Source: Paludibacteraceae bacterium (lineage in GTDB: Bacteria > Bacteroidota > Bacteroidia > Bacteroidales > Paludibacteraceae). From it: a stretch of 64,000 bases of DNA. A program made the translations under genes and the position numbers. How positions within the stretch are numbered: the first letter of the stretch is position 1; each line of letters starts with the position of its first letter. The notes under the pieces are model-generated. The model was given only the letters and a program-made list of their open reading frames with translations, was not told where the DNA came from and did not search any database. The stretch lies in assembly GCA_017938155.1 (NCBI GenBank), contig JAGBCD010000036.1:42317-106316 (forward strand). Reading direction: 5' to 3'. Of this stretch, positions 37,310 to 45,621 are shown in pieces.

Positions 37310-39091
37310 TTACTGTATTTTGTTTCCCATCAAGTCGTATAGGTAGGTATGGTCTTGTTCGATAACTTGGATGTAGATATGGTTGTCGATAAGTATAAGT
37401 TTGGTCGTTCTATTCTCCCAAGTAGCCTCTATCGGTTTGAGGTCGGTGGTCGTGCCAGGTATTTCGCTCATCGTTTTGGTAATGAGTTTACCTTTGGCAG
37501 CACTTCTGAGTCGTAGGTATATATTACCCAAACCGTCTGCTCGATTGAGGATAAGGTCATTGATTTTGTCCTTGTCTATTATGGTAGAGTCGTTGGAACC
37601 CACTTGTTTGTATAGTCCTACGTGCATATTGTTGGCAGCGAGTGAGAACTCACACGTGTCGGCTATGAAGATATAGGCTTGCTTGGTACCTTCCCATACA
37701 AGGCAGTGGATCGAGTCTTTCCATTCGTCTGCATTGAGTCGATAGATGGTGTTTTGGTTGTATGCAGGCATATCCACGGTGTCGTTGATAGCGAGTAGTG
37801 TACTCTTGGTGTTGCAGTCTATCACTGGAGGGATAAACTCGTCCCACCACAGGGTACCCTCTTCGATGCGGTTGATTTGTAGGAACACCCATCCGTCTGT
37901 ATGCTTGGCAGCAATGTCGTTGACACGCTCCTTGAGCAGGTCGGCATACATAAAACCGTCTTGCTCGTTGTAGTAGAAATGAACGGTATCGATCACGTCT
38001 GGGTCTTTGGGTGTAAACTCAAATCCGCAGAACTTAGCGAAGATAGCGGTAGCATCTTCGTGGTTGGCTGATTGCCATTTGAGGCGTATGTTCTTGTCCT
38101 TGACATCATCAGCTTTGAATCGGAAAGATTTAGATGCCGAAGTCACATTCTTGGTCAAGGCCAATCCTGCTTCTGATGTAGGGAAAGTAATAGCCGTTGT
38201 TTTGTAGTTCATCGCACAAGTGTTGATAGTGACAACTCCATGCTCTTTGTAGTCGTCCACATAGAGTTTGCCATCTTCTTGCGCATAGAACTTGACGTAC
38301 ATATTACCATCTTCGGTATAGCGTACATACTGGTTAATCTGCACGTCTGAAAGTACTTGTGCAGGTAGTCCATTGTTGCTACTGCTGAAGGTATAGCGAT
38401 CGTAAGCATTGGCAGTGTCTATCACGCATGTGTTGTCAAGGTAAGCCAAGAGTGGTGTCTCTCCTGTCCAAGTAAAGCGCAGTTTGCTACCCACCCACTC
38501 GGTCACAGGGAAATAGTAGGTGCGAGAGGTATCGTTGGCAAGGAGGTTGAGTGTATCTTGCATATCGGCACGAATGGACAGTTCCTCGCAATTTTGTATC
38601 ACCTTGTAGTTATCTATTTGCGCAGTACCCGCCACATCGGTACGCAAAGAAACATAGGCTGGGATGCTATAGTCGATATTGAACGCCGCAAAAGCATCCA
38701 AGATATCACGCTCGTAGTGTAGTTTGTAGGTCTTCTTGCCGTCCACCATCACGACTTCCAAATCCATTTCTGCTGGGAAATATGCTTCGTAATTCGCTAA
38801 GTCTGCTACCATGCTGGCTACATTGGGGTCGCTATACACACCAGGTGTACAAGTTAGGTCCACATACACCTGAGGGTCGTTTTCCGATTCCTCATTCGGG
38901 AAGAAATAGACAATCAGTGGTAGGTCTTCCGAATTGGCAGTGTACCAATAGGTTCGGTTAGGTTCGATGTTTTGTGAGAAAGTCGAATCCACATAGATAG
39001 CATTCTCGCAAGCGGTACCAGGAGTAGTCGCATGCAATAGAGTAGCCATAGCTACGCATAGTAAAGATAAGAGTGTTTTTTTCATTTTCAT
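37310..39091 (-). CDS. Secreted protein, modular (593 aa)
   Basis: Signal peptide MKKTLLSLLCVAMATLLHA. About four ~130-residue units follow, each beginning with a cysteine near N/E-A-I-Y/T-W-Y and carrying RFTWTGETPLLAYLDNTC-like or LVWEGTKQAYIFIADTC segments, again the general pattern of the giant proteins' N-terminal modules. The C-terminus (KLILIDNHIYIQVIEQDHTY, then LYDLMGNKIQ) is a short terminal motif like that of the 653-residue neighbour. Product and partner unknown. The repeated WTG/WEG-x-x-x-x-x-A-Y-I/L-D-x-C signature suggests a family of beta-sandwich surface modules. Gaps of 25 and 19 bp to its neighbours place it in the operon. Confidence 0.8.
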   Translation of the reverse strand: MKMKKTLLSLLCVAMATLLHATTPGTACENAIYVDSTFSQNIEPNRTYWYTANSEDLPLIVYFFPNEESENDPQVYVDLTCTPGVYSDPNVASMVADLANYEAYFPAEMDLEVVMVDGKKTYKLHYERDILDAFAAFNIDYSIPAYVSLRTDVAGTAQIDNYKVIQNCEELSIRADMQDTLNLLANDTSRTYYFPVTEWVGSKLRFTWTGETPLLAYLDNTCVIDTANAYDRYTFSSSNNGLPAQVLSDVQINQYVRYTEDGNMYVKFYAQEDGKLYVDDYKEHGVVTINTCAMNYKTTAITFPTSEAGLALTKNVTSASKSFRFKADDVKDKNIRLKWQSANHEDATAIFAKFCGFEFTPKDPDVIDTVHFYYNEQDGFMYADLLKERVNDIAAKHTDGWVFLQINRIEEGTLWWDEFIPPVIDCNTKSTLLAINDTVDMPAYNQNTIYRLNADEWKDSIHCLVWEGTKQAYIFIADTCEFSLAANNMHVGLYKQVGSNDSTIIDKDKINDLILNRADGLGNIYLRLRSAAKGKLITKTMSEIPGTTTDLKPIEATWENRTTKLILIDNHIYIQVIEQDHTYLYDLMGNKIQ

Positions 39092-39116
39092 TGGGGTACC
39101 ATTCGGTACATTATAT

Positions 39117-42100
39117 TTAATCCACTATAAGTTTGATAATTTCGTATGTTCCTTTGACGATATAGATGCCTTGTGGGGCTGATATACTCATTTGTTCGCC
39201 TTCTGTTAGTTGTCCCTCAAAGAGCGCTTGACCGTGCATATCATAGATCACCGCATGTTGTGCTTGCAATGCTGTCAGATGTATTTGCATGTTGTTGGCA
39301 TACGCATTGAGAGTCGTTCTATCCCCGATGGTAGGCAATCCTGTAGCCGTTTGCTCCTCGTATATCACTTTACCTGCACGAGATATGGCTTTTGGCATAC
39401 GAGCAGTGAGCGGGTTATAGAGCATAAATGTCTCCATGGGTTTCACTGAGTATTCGGATGTTTTCAACTCGTAATAATCGTTGGATGTATTGTGAATATA
39501 TCCTGTACTTGCTGGCAAAGTCAATGCATTGAGAGAAATATTACCTTTTAATATTGCAGAACCCACATTGGATAAAGGATTGGCTAATACAGAGGTATGC
39601 ACATTCGTTCCATCCACCTCTTGAGGACCTTTTCCATGTAGAAGGAGGTACTTTCCTGTCCAATAATCATATTTTGTTCGGGTAGCCGCATCTCCACATA
39701 ATGGACAATAAGGGAACTGCATTGCATAGACATGCCCCTTCTTGAGTATCGCTTCGTTTTCCAATGGGGTGGCTACTGGTTTCCAAACAATATTTAGTTC
39801 TTCACCTGTTGCATTGGTAGAGAAAGAACCATCAACATCGAGATTATCCAACTCGTACAAATAGTAGTTTGCCTCACGGATATTGGCACCATTGTAGTGA
39901 ATCAATTCATAAGGCTTTACGCCATACCATTCCATCAATGTCGTTAGCGGATGAGAAGTAGTACGTCCATCAGCAGACGGAATAACAAAGCCACTTATTT
40001 CATTGAAGAATTTCAAAAATGCAGTAGCTTGCGCTCGATGCGCATCTTCTCGCGTCATGGCTTCAAGTTCTGTTTCCTTTGCTCCTTCCAATACAGAAAT
40101 ATCATGCACATCAAATGGAGCCACTATAGTTATCCATTGGTCCGCCTCAATGGATTTAAATATATTCAAATCCTTTTGAATCCTATAATTCTCTGCATTG
40201 GTAATATTGGAACGGTTTGTCGTACATTTGATATGCATTTCACCATCCACTATTTCTACTTGTTTTTGCATTTCGTCCACTTCAAGGTATAACAAATAGT
40301 TTGTTTCTACAGCTGTACCATCCACTTGTTTTTCTACATCTATATCTCCACCTACACCTACACCTGTTCCTGAATTTGACACATTAATCGTAGGAATGCA
40401 TGTGGCCCATTGGCGTGATAGTGTATTATTGAATGGTTGACACCAAGTATTTCCACCAGTTGTAGCCACTGCTGGTAACAATAGATTAAGTTTTCCCTCT
40501 TCATCAGGGTTAAGTGATTGCGCGCCATATAGCACATTCGAGATCACACTTTGCATTGTGGAAGAGTTTCTTAAGTCAGTTGCTATCGCATTGGATGTAC
40601 CATAAAAATCTCCTGCAAATCGGATTCCATCAAAGGAAGGGTCATCAAAACTGAATGTCTTGGTGCCGTATGCTGTTTCTCCATTAGGATCTGCACCATT
40701 GAATAAGCACAACTCAACCCCTACCCCATTCACAGGACTTTTACCTCGTGTCGTTGCTTCAACACATGTTACTACATTGGTTATTCCGTTGAACGTACCT
40801 CCATTAACAACCGATTTGCCAGGAAGGCGCAAGTCCATAAAATTAACATCGTCACGATAATAAGCTTGTCCTGCACCTGGATTGGTATTTTTCTCCAATG
40901 TAAATGTGCCTGAATTGATCGTCACTTGACAATTACCTGGTATATCTCCTCCAAATCCATACAAGTAGATGGTAAAGCCAGCAGCAGTTTTAGAATAGCG
41001 TCTATAACTTGCCATAACATTGGTCGTGTAGTTACCATCGGCGGCAGCATTACGCAAGCAATATTGTCCGCCATTGAATGTAGCCTGTCCTGCATCAGAA
41101 CCTAAATCCAATGAACCAATTTGAGACATGGCTGCAGTCAATTTAAGGAAACCATTGGTAATGGTACCATCTGCCCAGTTATCATCAAATATCAGGTTAG
41201 TCTTTCCTGAACTTTTATCAGCACGTATAGTAATAGGGGCACTTGCTTGTGAAATATTCGTAATACCTGTTTCTATAGTAATTACCACCTTACCCACTAC
41301 GCTTTTGATAAACATACCATATTGCCCCTGCAAGAAGTTATCTCCTTTGATATGGAAATTAGGACGATACGAAGTACCATCTGCCGTTGCTGAAGAATAG
41401 AACACAAATGGCGATGAACAACCCTTGATATAGTTGTCACCCAATCCAAGTTCAAGCGTAAAGTCCGCATAATCAACACCACTCGATCTATTGCATCCGT
41501 TTTCTGTTTTGTATCGGCCACGTATTTCACAATCTTCCAAATAGATATCTACAGAGGTATTACCACCTTTGAAATACATCCACCCCTCCTCGTCTGCCGT
41601 AGTACCCATATACGCAAATGGACAATATCCTGTAAGATAGATTTTCTTACCACTCATTGAGGTATCATGGTTAAAACGTGTCTTGGTCGCATCCAACGTT
41701 TGTTCCAGTTGATAACCACCTTGCACCTTATTATATACGTACAAAGGTGTTGTAGCATTGAAACAAGTAGTTTCTTTGTCTGGGTTGGTAGGCGTATTGA
41801 TACGAGGATAAATTTGTCCTTTGTAAGTATAAGTTGCATCGTTGGTATTGGATGTGAGACCAAAGATATAGAGTTTATCAAACAATGGTTCTCCGTTCGA
41901 ATCAAAGCATGCTGATAAATTAATTTTCCTTTTGGGCTTATAAGGGAATGTCTCACTTGGACACTCTGTACCAGTATAAACATCGTAAAAATCAACAATA
42001 TTACTGTTCAAAGTATTCAATGTAAGAGAAATTTGATTAGACCATGCTGTATAAGAAATACTATTGTATTCAACCAAGGCTTCAACTATATACACTTTTG

Positions 42101-43721
42101 ACGCCGCTGTTGATGCTATTTTCACTCCCATATGCTTCTCGTCGATGTCCAAAGGTACAGCATCATTTATTTCCACTTTGTCCGTCCCATTCGTCACCTC
42201 ATAGAGTTTGTATTCAACAGCACCATAATCTTCGCCTAATCGAATTTTGTCCCATACCAGAAAATACGTATCCCGAGAATTGGAAGAACCTTTGAGAGTA
42301 GGCGCTGCCAATCCTACATTGACTTGTATCGGCAAGGATGCCTCAGTAGTTTCACCGCTATGCCCATCACGACTATCCTTACCAGAAGCCGTCAAAATAG
42401 CATTAAAATTGCCTGGATATGTGGATAGAACGGACACACGTACCAAACCATCAGATACCTCATAACTAAACACACCCGAAGCATTAGTTGAACCAAATGA
42501 ATAAGTCACATCAGACGTATTTTGTATAGACACCGTTACATCTTCAAATTTTTCTTGATGAGTAACCGATGCAAAATTAACTGATGCAGGTGTAAATTCT
42601 ATTTTGGATTCAAGAGGTTTTTTGGCAGTACCTGTAAGCGTCGTTTGGACTACTGTGGATTTTATTGCTGTCCCCTTGCTATCTGTGTACGTAGCATACA
42701 ATTTCAGAGTAGCAGTATGCGTACCCTCTGCTTGCGGTTTATACGTGACTACGCATTGTCCTTTTGTCGGGTTTGATGAAGTGGTAAAATACGACGCATT
42801 TGTTCCCTCTATGGTAGCAGTCCATGTCGTCTTATTATTGCTGGCGACAGCATTAGGAGAAGTCATAAATAAACTTGTACCAGACCCTTTGCTATCCATC
42901 GAATAAATCTCACCAAAATCAAAAGAACTCGGCATCGTAAATGTAGGAGTCAAATCTGAATGTGCACCTATAGTAGCCGTTTGAGAACTTTGCTCCCCTT
43001 TATTATCTTTTCCTTTGGATGTTAGCGTGACGGTTGCATTAGAAATATCTCCATGAATATCTTGGTCAGTATATCTTACCGTCACGGTGACAATTTTATT
43101 TGTCACATTACAAGACGTACTTTCAACACTATAACCCAAACCACTAACAGTTGCAATAAAGTCTTGCCCTTCTGCACTATTTGCTGCGTTAACATTGAAC
43201 GTCACCGTACCAGTCCCTATTCCACCCAAGTCCTCCGTTTGAATTCGAGTATTATTACTATTGCCTTGAGTAACTAAAATAGGAAGGAAATATGCACCCA
43301 TTTCAGCAATAGGAGCTTCCTTTGCATCCTGCGCCGTCGTTTCTATCCTCATTTTACGTGGATTATCCGTGTAAACACCTTTTGCGTCCTCCCATTTTTC
43401 AAAGTAATAACCTAAAGATGGATTGGCAAAGATATACATATCCACATTCATTGATTCAGCATCCCAACTCAAATATTGTGTTTTTGAACCAGTCCACTCC
43501 CCATTATCTTTCCAGTCAGCAGAAGTATTTTCTGGTTTATTATTCTCAGTACTTGCGTACACTTTACCTGCTCCTGCTGGAGAAGTAGTAGCACTAACTT
43601 TCACATAACCCGTAAAATCACCTCCCCACATATAATTTGCACACGAAAACATTATGCACAAAACGACTGCAAAGCGCTTAATAAGAGAAGTCTGTTTTGT
43701 ATTTATTACACGATTTTTCAT
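39117..43721 (-). CDS. Large secreted protein with Ig-like/FN3-type and beta-helix-like regions (1534 aa)
   Basis: An N-terminal hydrophobic stretch (RFAVVLCIMFSCANYMWGG) acts as signal peptide after a basic start. Next, ~150 residues with VSATTSPAGAGKVYAS and YYFEKWEDAKGVY, the InlB-B/bacterial repeat-like pattern; then Ig-type domains (FTMPSSFDFGEIYSM, IEFTPASVNFASVTH); an FN3-like unit (LVWDKIRLGEDYGAVEYKLY); a long run of short beta segments naming glycine turns (GNCQVTINSGTFTL, VVNGGTFNG), suggestive of a right-handed beta-helix; and a C-terminal T9SS-like end (AVIYDMHGQALFEG, PQGIYIVKGTYEIIKL). It is the second gene of the secreted array. Probably exposed on the cell surface; function unknown. 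Confidence 0.82.
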   Translation of the reverse strand: MKNRVINTKQTSLIKRFAVVLCIMFSCANYMWGGDFTGYVKVSATTSPAGAGKVYASTENNKPENTSADWKDNGEWTGSKTQYLSWDAESMNVDMYIFANPSLGYYFEKWEDAKGVYTDNPRKMRIETTAQDAKEAPIAEMGAYFLPILVTQGNSNNTRIQTEDLGGIGTGTVTFNVNAANSAEGQDFIATVSGLGYSVESTSCNVTNKIVTVTVRYTDQDIHGDISNATVTLTSKGKDNKGEQSSQTATIGAHSDLTPTFTMPSSFDFGEIYSMDSKGSGTSLFMTSPNAVASNNKTTWTATIEGTNASYFTTSSNPTKGQCVVTYKPQAEGTHTATLKLYATYTDSKGTAIKSTVVQTTLTGTAKKPLESKIEFTPASVNFASVTHQEKFEDVTVSIQNTSDVTYSFGSTNASGVFSYEVSDGLVRVSVLSTYPGNFNAILTASGKDSRDGHSGETTEASLPIQVNVGLAAPTLKGSSNSRDTYFLVWDKIRLGEDYGAVEYKLYEVTNGTDKVEINDAVPLDIDEKHMGVKIASTAASKVYIVEALVEYNSISYTAWSNQISLTLNTLNSNIVDFYDVYTGTECPSETFPYKPKRKINLSACFDSNGEPLFDKLYIFGLTSNTNDATYTYKGQIYPRINTPTNPDKETTCFNATTPLYVYNKVQGGYQLEQTLDATKTRFNHDTSMSGKKIYLTGYCPFAYMGTTADEEGWMYFKGGNTSVDIYLEDCEIRGRYKTENGCNRSSGVDYADFTLELGLGDNYIKGCSSPFVFYSSATADGTSYRPNFHIKGDNFLQGQYGMFIKSVVGKVVITIETGITNISQASAPITIRADKSSGKTNLIFDDNWADGTITNGFLKLTAAMSQIGSLDLGSDAGQATFNGGQYCLRNAAADGNYTTNVMASYRRYSKTAAGFTIYLYGFGGDIPGNCQVTINSGTFTLEKNTNPGAGQAYYRDDVNFMDLRLPGKSVVNGGTFNGITNVVTCVEATTRGKSPVNGVGVELCLFNGADPNGETAYGTKTFSFDDPSFDGIRFAGDFYGTSNAIATDLRNSSTMQSVISNVLYGAQSLNPDEEGKLNLLLPAVATTGGNTWCQPFNNTLSRQWATCIPTINVSNSGTGVGVGGDIDVEKQVDGTAVETNYLLYLEVDEMQKQVEIVDGEMHIKCTTNRSNITNAENYRIQKDLNIFKSIEADQWITIVAPFDVHDISVLEGAKETELEAMTREDAHRAQATAFLKFFNEISGFVIPSADGRTTSHPLTTLMEWYGVKPYELIHYNGANIREANYYLYELDNLDVDGSFSTNATGEELNIVWKPVATPLENEAILKKGHVYAMQFPYCPLCGDAATRTKYDYWTGKYLLLHGKGPQEVDGTNVHTSVLANPLSNVGSAILKGNISLNALTLPASTGYIHNTSNDYYELKTSEYSVKPMETFMLYNPLTARMPKAISRAGKVIYEEQTATGLPTIGDRTTLNAYANNMQIHLTALQAQHAVIYDMHGQALFEGQLTEGEQMSISAPQGIYIVKGTYEIIKLIVD

Positions 43722-43781
43722 ATGATTATCGTTTTATAGATTCAAACAATTTTATTTTCAATCAAGTACATATTTGTGTTA

Positions 43782-44663
43782 CTACAACTTCACGACAAAC
43801 CTTTTTCTTTTTCTCACCACCCATAAGGCATATAGCATCACCAATACAAGTAGTGGCCAAATATCTCCAATAGGGAATGCATATTGAGGAGTTTCACCTT
43901 GGGTATTGAACCACGCAAGGAACTGCTCCCATGTCAAACCTGGCATATTTCCACTCTTGATAGCTTCTTCAAAAGCAGCACGCAGTAGTTCTTGATCATA
44001 ATAACGAACACCACCTGACTCAAACAAGAACGCATCGCCCTCAATGCCCCGCAACCACATATCAAAACCATTATCCGTTCCTCCACCTATCGTACCCGGT
44101 GCTCGCAACAACGGACTATTGGTGCTATGTTCAAACTTAGCCAAGGTCAAATCCGCTGTAGTACCTATAGCACGATACTGACCACCCCTCGGACGGACAA
44201 TAACGGCGGTTGCAGAGGAAGCCGAAGGAACAGCCGTTCCATATTGGAGAGCCGTAGGAATAGCAACACCATTAGTAGAAGAACCCGCAGTGGGTTTCAC
44301 CGTACTTACAGAAGTATTGATTTCATACATATTGTAATATGCCCCACTCTCTGTCGAAGAAGACTCCATCGATGAGGTCATCGTAGTAAACACACCTCCG
44401 TTATACGAAGCGGCAGGCACCGCACTCGAAGAACGGAAATCACGACGTACCACATGAGACGTTGGTTGAATAACAATACGAGATGGCTCAATAAGCGAAT
44501 TCACTGAGCGCATCTGGATACGATTAGGCGCAGAAACGGGATTTGCCGAAAGCAAGGACGAGAAGAGCAACAATGCCCCTAACATCACCCCTCTGCACAG
44601 CACACCCTTTCTATTGAAAAATGGTATATCTGCTCGTATCACACGAAAGAATGAACAAACCAT
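43782..44663 (-). CDS. Small exported protein with C-terminal GD-W / hydrophobic / Arg-Lys tail
   Basis: 293 residues from the ATG at 44663 (a TTG nine bases upstream is less likely). An N-terminal signal sequence has a long basic n-region and core GVMLGALLLFSSLLSA. A low-complexity middle is rich in Ser, Thr and Ala (MTSSMESSSTESGAYYNMYE) and includes MRSVNSLIEPSRIVI. The C-terminus is tripartite: PIGDIW, a hydrophobic helix PLLVLVMLYALWVV, then RKRKRF. This resembles sortase/exosortase-style sorting tails in form but has no LPXTG or PEP motif. First gene of the secreted array, 60 bp before the 1534-residue protein gene, so it likely acts with those proteins. Could also be a plain inner-membrane anchor. 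Confidence 0.72.
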   Translation of the reverse strand: MVCSFFRVIRADIPFFNRKGVLCRGVMLGALLLFSSLLSANPVSAPNRIQMRSVNSLIEPSRIVIQPTSHVVRRDFRSSSAVPAASYNGGVFTTMTSSMESSSTESGAYYNMYEINTSVSTVKPTAGSSTNGVAIPTALQYGTAVPSASSATAVIVRPRGGQYRAIGTTADLTLAKFEHSTNSPLLRAPGTIGGGTDNGFDMWLRGIEGDAFLFESGGVRYYDQELLRAAFEEAIKSGNMPGLTWEQFLAWFNTQGETPQYAFPIGDIWPLLVLVMLYALWVVRKRKRFVVKL

Positions 44664-44870
44664 AATTAACAAATAATCTTTTTCTTAAACATAGTCAAGC
44701 AAGTCCAATAACATCAAAAAATCTCAATCAAAACACAATACAAAGTATTGATAATCAAATTTATTAATCTTATCAAAACTTTTTTGACAAAACTCAAAGG
44801 CCAACAGTTATTTTGACCTCCACCTTAGAAAACATACTTATTTTGATATGCATAGTAAGGATTTTCGCCA

Positions 44871-44902
44871 CAAAGGTACTACAAATACTTAAAATATGCA
44901 AA
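44871..44902 (-). promoter_or_regulatory. Promoter of the six-gene secreted-protein operon
   Basis: Minus strand: TTTG (44902-44899), 20 bp, TACCTTTG (44878-44871): an exact match to the Bacteroidetes consensus. The leader before the first ATG (44663) is about 200 nt. Confidence 0.82.
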
Positions 44903-45138
44903 TATATTCCAAAAAATATTCCATTTTTGCATAAAAATGTGCAGATGAATTAAAAAACTAGAAACGTTAAGAACAACAAAAATTAGACAAAATTAAACCA
45001 AAAATTATCGAAGATTAGATCATCACTTCCAAAACTTCATAGCATTTTATAAATTCACAAACTGCTCCTTTAAGATAGGGGAGCAGTTTAATTGGTAATT
45101 GGTAATTGGTAATTACCTATATCGTAATTGTAATCTAA

Positions 45139-45190
45139 CGTATATCTATCGTATATCTATCGTATATCTATCGTGTATCTATCGTGTATG
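45139..45190 (+). repeat. 11-bp tandem array, 4.7 units
   Basis: Units CGTATATCTAT (three), CGTGTATCTAT, then a partial CGTGTATG, in exact 11-bp register. Shares the ATATCTAT core with the array at 4889-4921. Confidence 0.92.
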
Positions 45191-45234
45191 TTTCGTCTTT
45201 GTCTGCAAATAATCTGCATTTTAGGCAAATATGC

Positions 45235-45510
45235 GTAAAATCGCAAAATCGCGTTCAACAATAAGGTCGCATTGACCGATGACCTCGTCATCGTTGGGGC
45301 GACTTATGTCTCCGCTTCTCCCCATAGCAAACAGACAGAGTCTTGGTTTACTATGGAGGCCCCGATTTGAAAGCAAACAGATAAATCTTGGTTTGCTTTG
45401 GGGAGGAGTTGTGAGTGATGAAACCTTGAAACAGCGAAGCGGTGAAACAAGCATCTTTGATGCGTGAAACTTTGAAACTTTGCAGCAATTGTTCGAGCAA
45501 ATTTACAAAA
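45235..45510 (+). repeat. Composite intergenic repeat, copy C
   Basis: CATTGACCGATGACCTCGTC arm, AGCAAAC-type hairpins at 45320-45356 and 45370-45399, GAAAC module at 45417-45487, plus orientation. Lies just upstream of the RelA/SpoT-like gene; copy D lies downstream in reverse orientation. Confidence 0.9.
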
Positions 45511-45580
45511 TTCTCTCTGCCGCAGTCGCATGACATAGAGTCACAAAATCATGAAGTCTGCTTTAGAACATACAATTTTA

Positions 45581-45612
45581 TTTGCGTAGATGGCAGATTT
45601 TTTGTACCTTTG
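45581..45612 (+). promoter_or_regulatory. Promoter of the RelA/SpoT-domain gene
   Basis: TTTG (45581-45584), 20 bp, TACCTTTG (45605-45612). The predicted transcription start is only a few bases before the ATG at 45622, so the mRNA should be leaderless or nearly so. Confidence 0.8.
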
Positions 45613-45621
45613 CAGTTCGAT

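Larger units (their letters stand above)
44673..45234. other. AT-rich divergent intergenic region
   Basis: Between the secreted-protein operon (minus) and the RelA/SpoT-like gene (plus). Contains the operon promoter (44871-44902), an orphan 10-bp hairpin AAACTGCTCC / GGAGCAGTTT (45059-45068 / 45080-45089) with no gene to terminate, three AATTGGT heptamers (45090-45110) and the 11-bp array (45139-45190). No credible open frame. Confidence 0.7.

Noticed and set aside
45221-45536. Overlapping minus-strand open frames in repeat copy C
   Set aside because: Same repeat-derived peptides as in copies D, E and F; three frames overlap each other. Not credible genes.
45442-45621. N-terminal extension of the RelA/SpoT-like protein to 45442
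   Set aside because: It is repeat copy C plus the promoter; homologous proteins of this type start close to the MIYSRK site.
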